A DNA stretch of 64,000 bases from Pseudisothecium myosuroides. Taxonomy: Eukaryota; Streptophyta; Bryopsida; Hypnales; Lembophyllaceae. Position 1 is the stretch's first letter; every line of letters begins with the position of its first letter. The DNA lies in the NCBI GenBank assembly GCA_951799445.1, contig OX637287.1, forward strand, positions 6,324,001 to 6,388,000, given 5' to 3'. This document shows positions 62,101 through 64,000 of this stretch, in pieces. The notes beneath the pieces are model-generated. The model saw only the letters and a list, made by a program, of their open reading frames with translations, was not told where the DNA came from and did no database searches. A program made the position numbers and the translations under genes.

Positions 62101-62606
62101 GATCACTTCAGTTAGCCTCCCTCCTTCACCTCCCGATGATCATCCCGAACATCCGTGCATCCCCAATACGGCACCAAAAAAGGCACCGTAAGAGGCAGCG
62201 GAAGAGCGCAAGAGCGGCGGAATTGGAGGGAGTGCGGGTGGCAATCGGGAAGAGGCAGACTGGGACGGATTTGAAGTTCCGGGGGAAGGCCAGACGGACG
62301 GCAGCTGCGGGGCAAAGCCTTCGCGTAAATGGCCACTTCAAGTTTCCTTGCCCTGCTATCGGGATTAAGCCGTCTTTCGTAGATTTGGGGAGGGTAGATT
62401 TTAGGATGGTAGATTTTAATGAAATCTACGAAATCAGTGAAGTTTTAAGTTTTAAGGTTCCCTGCTCCTGCCATCCACCATTTGCATGAATACCACCTGT
62501 ATATGATAGATTTCAGAATGACGGATTTCGCTGGAATCTGCGATTTGGATAAATGGTTGCCTGAATCGTTACAACAACTTTGGAGATACCACACCAGTTT
62601 CTAAAC
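62101..62606. other. 5' flank of the ZFYVE26-like gene
   Basis: The first 200 bases upstream of the start are GC-richer and likely hold the leader and promoter. TAGATTTTAGGATGGTAGATTT and related GATAGATTTCAGAATGACGG motifs recur near 62395-62530. No gene was seen. Confidence 0.4.
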
Positions 62607-62832
62607 CATTAGAGGAGATTTGGGCCTCTAAGAGATTGCGAGTTCCCAGACTATGGGAACTCTGCAGGAATGCTTGAACGATGCCAAATCATCAGTCTGA
62701 CGTGGCCAAGCGACTGCCACGTCAGTTGTTTTTGTTTTTGTTTAGTAATTTTTTTTTCTAACAGCAGGGCGTTGTTCCAGCAACATGAACAACCCTGAAA
62801 CGGTCTTCCGGAGGCTCAAATCTCTTCTAATG
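62607..62832. mobile_element. CATTAGAGGAGATTTG-ended MITE, copy 1
   Basis: The left end CATTAGAGGAGATTTGGGCC pairs with GGCTCAAATCTCTTCTAATG at the right. The interior contains GCCACGTCAG next to T-runs, repeated in the neighbouring copy. Confidence 0.6.
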
Positions 62833-62839
62833 CGCTCTC

Positions 62840-63065
62840 TATTAGAAGACATTTCAGGCCATTAGAAGACTCTGATCCCAACCTGGGAACTTTGACATGG
62901 TCAAGAGAGTGCCACGTCAAATTTTTATTTTTTTTCACTTTTTTTTGAGGGGGGAGGAATTGAAAAAAAAAAATTTGATAGCATTATTGCTAATTCAGAA
63001 CAAGGGAACATGCAAGGGAATCATGCTTGAAACGGCCCTTCCTTGCCCTCAAATCTCCTCTAATG
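62840..63065. mobile_element. CATTAGAGGAGATTTG-ended MITE, copy 2
   Basis: Adjacent to copy 1 in the same orientation. The left end (TATTAGAAGACATTTCAGGC) is diverged; the right end CCCTCAAATCTCCTCTAATG is intact. Shared interior includes GGGAACT, GTGCCACGTCA and the T-run. Confidence 0.5.
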
Positions 63066-63093
63066 ATTCTCAACTGAAACTAAAATGACTAAC

Positions 63094-63392
63094 AAGGTAG
63101 TCTGCTCTCAAAGCAACCATTTAAGAGCTATTTGCCTTTTTAGGGAAGCTAAACTCGTAATTGTCTCAGTAAATTTTGGTAGGAAGAAAAATGGAACTAG
63201 CATCTAACCCAAAATGTTTCATATTTTTTGGATCTTTGTGAAATTAGTTACAAATTTTTGAAGTTAAAACGCAGTGGTCACTATAAGTAACCACCTCCAA
63301 AATGTATACATTTGGTACATTGAGAAAAGCAAATGAACCTGGGTGTCATGATTGGTTTTAGAGGCCAGTCGCTTTTAGAACAGACTACCTTA
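63094..63392. mobile_element. GGTAG-family MITE, copy 3
   Basis: The ends are AAGGTAGTCTGCTCTCAAAG and CTTTTAGAACAGACTACCTT. The interior matches the 38531 copy (GCATCTAACCCAAAATG, TTTCATATTTTTTGGATC, AAATTAGTTACAAATTTTTG). Confidence 0.7.
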
Positions 63393-63403
63393 GACAAATG
63401 ATT

Positions 63404-63816
63404 AAGGTAGTCTACTTTAAAAGCGACCAATTTGGGGCTAGTTTGCCTTTTTTACAGGTTTTTGTGGACAAAAATATTTTTAACTCATTTTTTAGATAAA
63501 GAAAAATAGATGTGGAATTTAACACACGTGGCTTTGTATTTTTCCAATCATTTTTGAATTACGTATGAATTTTCAAAGATTTGGGGCATAGGCACCTATT
63601 GTAACCGTAGGTCTCCCAAAATCCGTCCATTTGCAACTTGTAAAGAGATGGGAGGAAATCAAAGATAATGATTGGCTCTTGCAATAAAAAACAATTTTTC
63701 ATTGAATTACTTAGTCTATGACTAAAGTGGTCCATTTAAGGATCACCTCATATCCATTCTATAGCTATTTATAGGGGCAATTTAAAGGAGACGGACACTT
63801 TTAGTGTAGACTACCT
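63404..63816. mobile_element. GGTAG-family MITE, copy 4
   Basis: The ends are AAGGTAGTCTACTTTAAAAG and CACTTTTAGTGTAGACTACC. The interior matches the longer 14034 copy (GAATTACGTATGAATTTTCAA, AATGATTGGCTCTTGCAATA). It sits only about 11 bp from copy 3. Confidence 0.7.
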
Positions 63817-64000
63817 GATTATATAAAAAATTATATTGACTAGTGTGCCCTATATTGTTGCCACAACCAAAATAAAAATAAAAAGAATTTTTTAATTTGT
63901 AATTTTTAAAAACTTTGAAATTAAATGTCTTTTATGCACGAAGGAATGCAAGGGCTTTGTTGTAGACTTACAATGTGAGAAGTTGCATTATTGATAGGAT

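Noticed and set aside
61618..62115. Plus-strand Arg/Ser-rich open frame
   Set aside because: It is antisense to the first exon of the ZFYVE26-like gene; the Arg runs mirror its Ser/Ala-coding low-complexity tract.
1..64000. Autonomous transposase, LTR retrotransposon, CRISPR array or rRNA genes
   Set aside because: None was recognised on either strand; all mobile elements seen are short and non-coding.

Overview
The window looks like nuclear DNA from a land plant. It carries spliced genes with short GT-AG introns, plant-type gene families, and long AT-rich intergenic stretches full of small inverted-repeat transposons. The compact introns and the protein sequences would fit a bryophyte or another non-seed plant, but that is inference and no clade can be fixed from the window alone. 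There is no sign of bacterial or organellar origin.

Five genes can be supported, all on the minus strand. (1) At 1-3222 lies the membrane-domain part of an ABCC-type ABC transporter resembling plant ABCC13; it runs off the left edge and carries a one-base frameshift. (2) At 10061-12565 is a complete three-exon class-3 lipase like the plant oil-body lipases (626 codons). (3) At 28261-29448 is a three-exon HIT-like protein with a C-terminal CCCH zinc finger. (4) At 32021-38404 is a thirteen-exon Ufm1-specific protease 2 (UFSP2, 626 codons), with exon phases that close throughout. (5) At 43737-62100 is a very large gene homologous to plant ZFYVE26/spastizin-like proteins; its start and C-terminal exons are recognisable, but no FYVE finger was seen. 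These are unrelated housekeeping functions (transport, lipid hydrolysis, RNA or nucleotide binding, UFMylation, endolysosomal trafficking), not a pathway cluster.

The space between genes (3.2-10 kb, 12.6-28.2 kb, 29.5-32 kb, 38.4-43.7 kb, 62.1-64 kb) is mostly non-autonomous mobile DNA. At least eight inverted-repeat families can be told apart. Two are flanked by TTAA and start with CCC (piggyBac-like). Three separate elements end in CACTA/TAGTG. Others are a GGGTSATTRCAAGAAA family, a GGTAG family, an Emigrant-like element, a 760-bp near-perfect foldback and several small palindromes. Two elements sit just upstream of the start codons of the HIT-CCCH gene and UFSP2. Two unrelated elements have split an old coding relic at 7.5-9.4 kb. 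No transposase gene was recognised, so any autonomous partners must lie elsewhere.

The points most worth a second look are the piggyBac-like termini in a plant-like genome, the twice-interrupted unknown coding relic, the long foldback, the ABCC13 frameshift, and the HIT-CCCH architecture.
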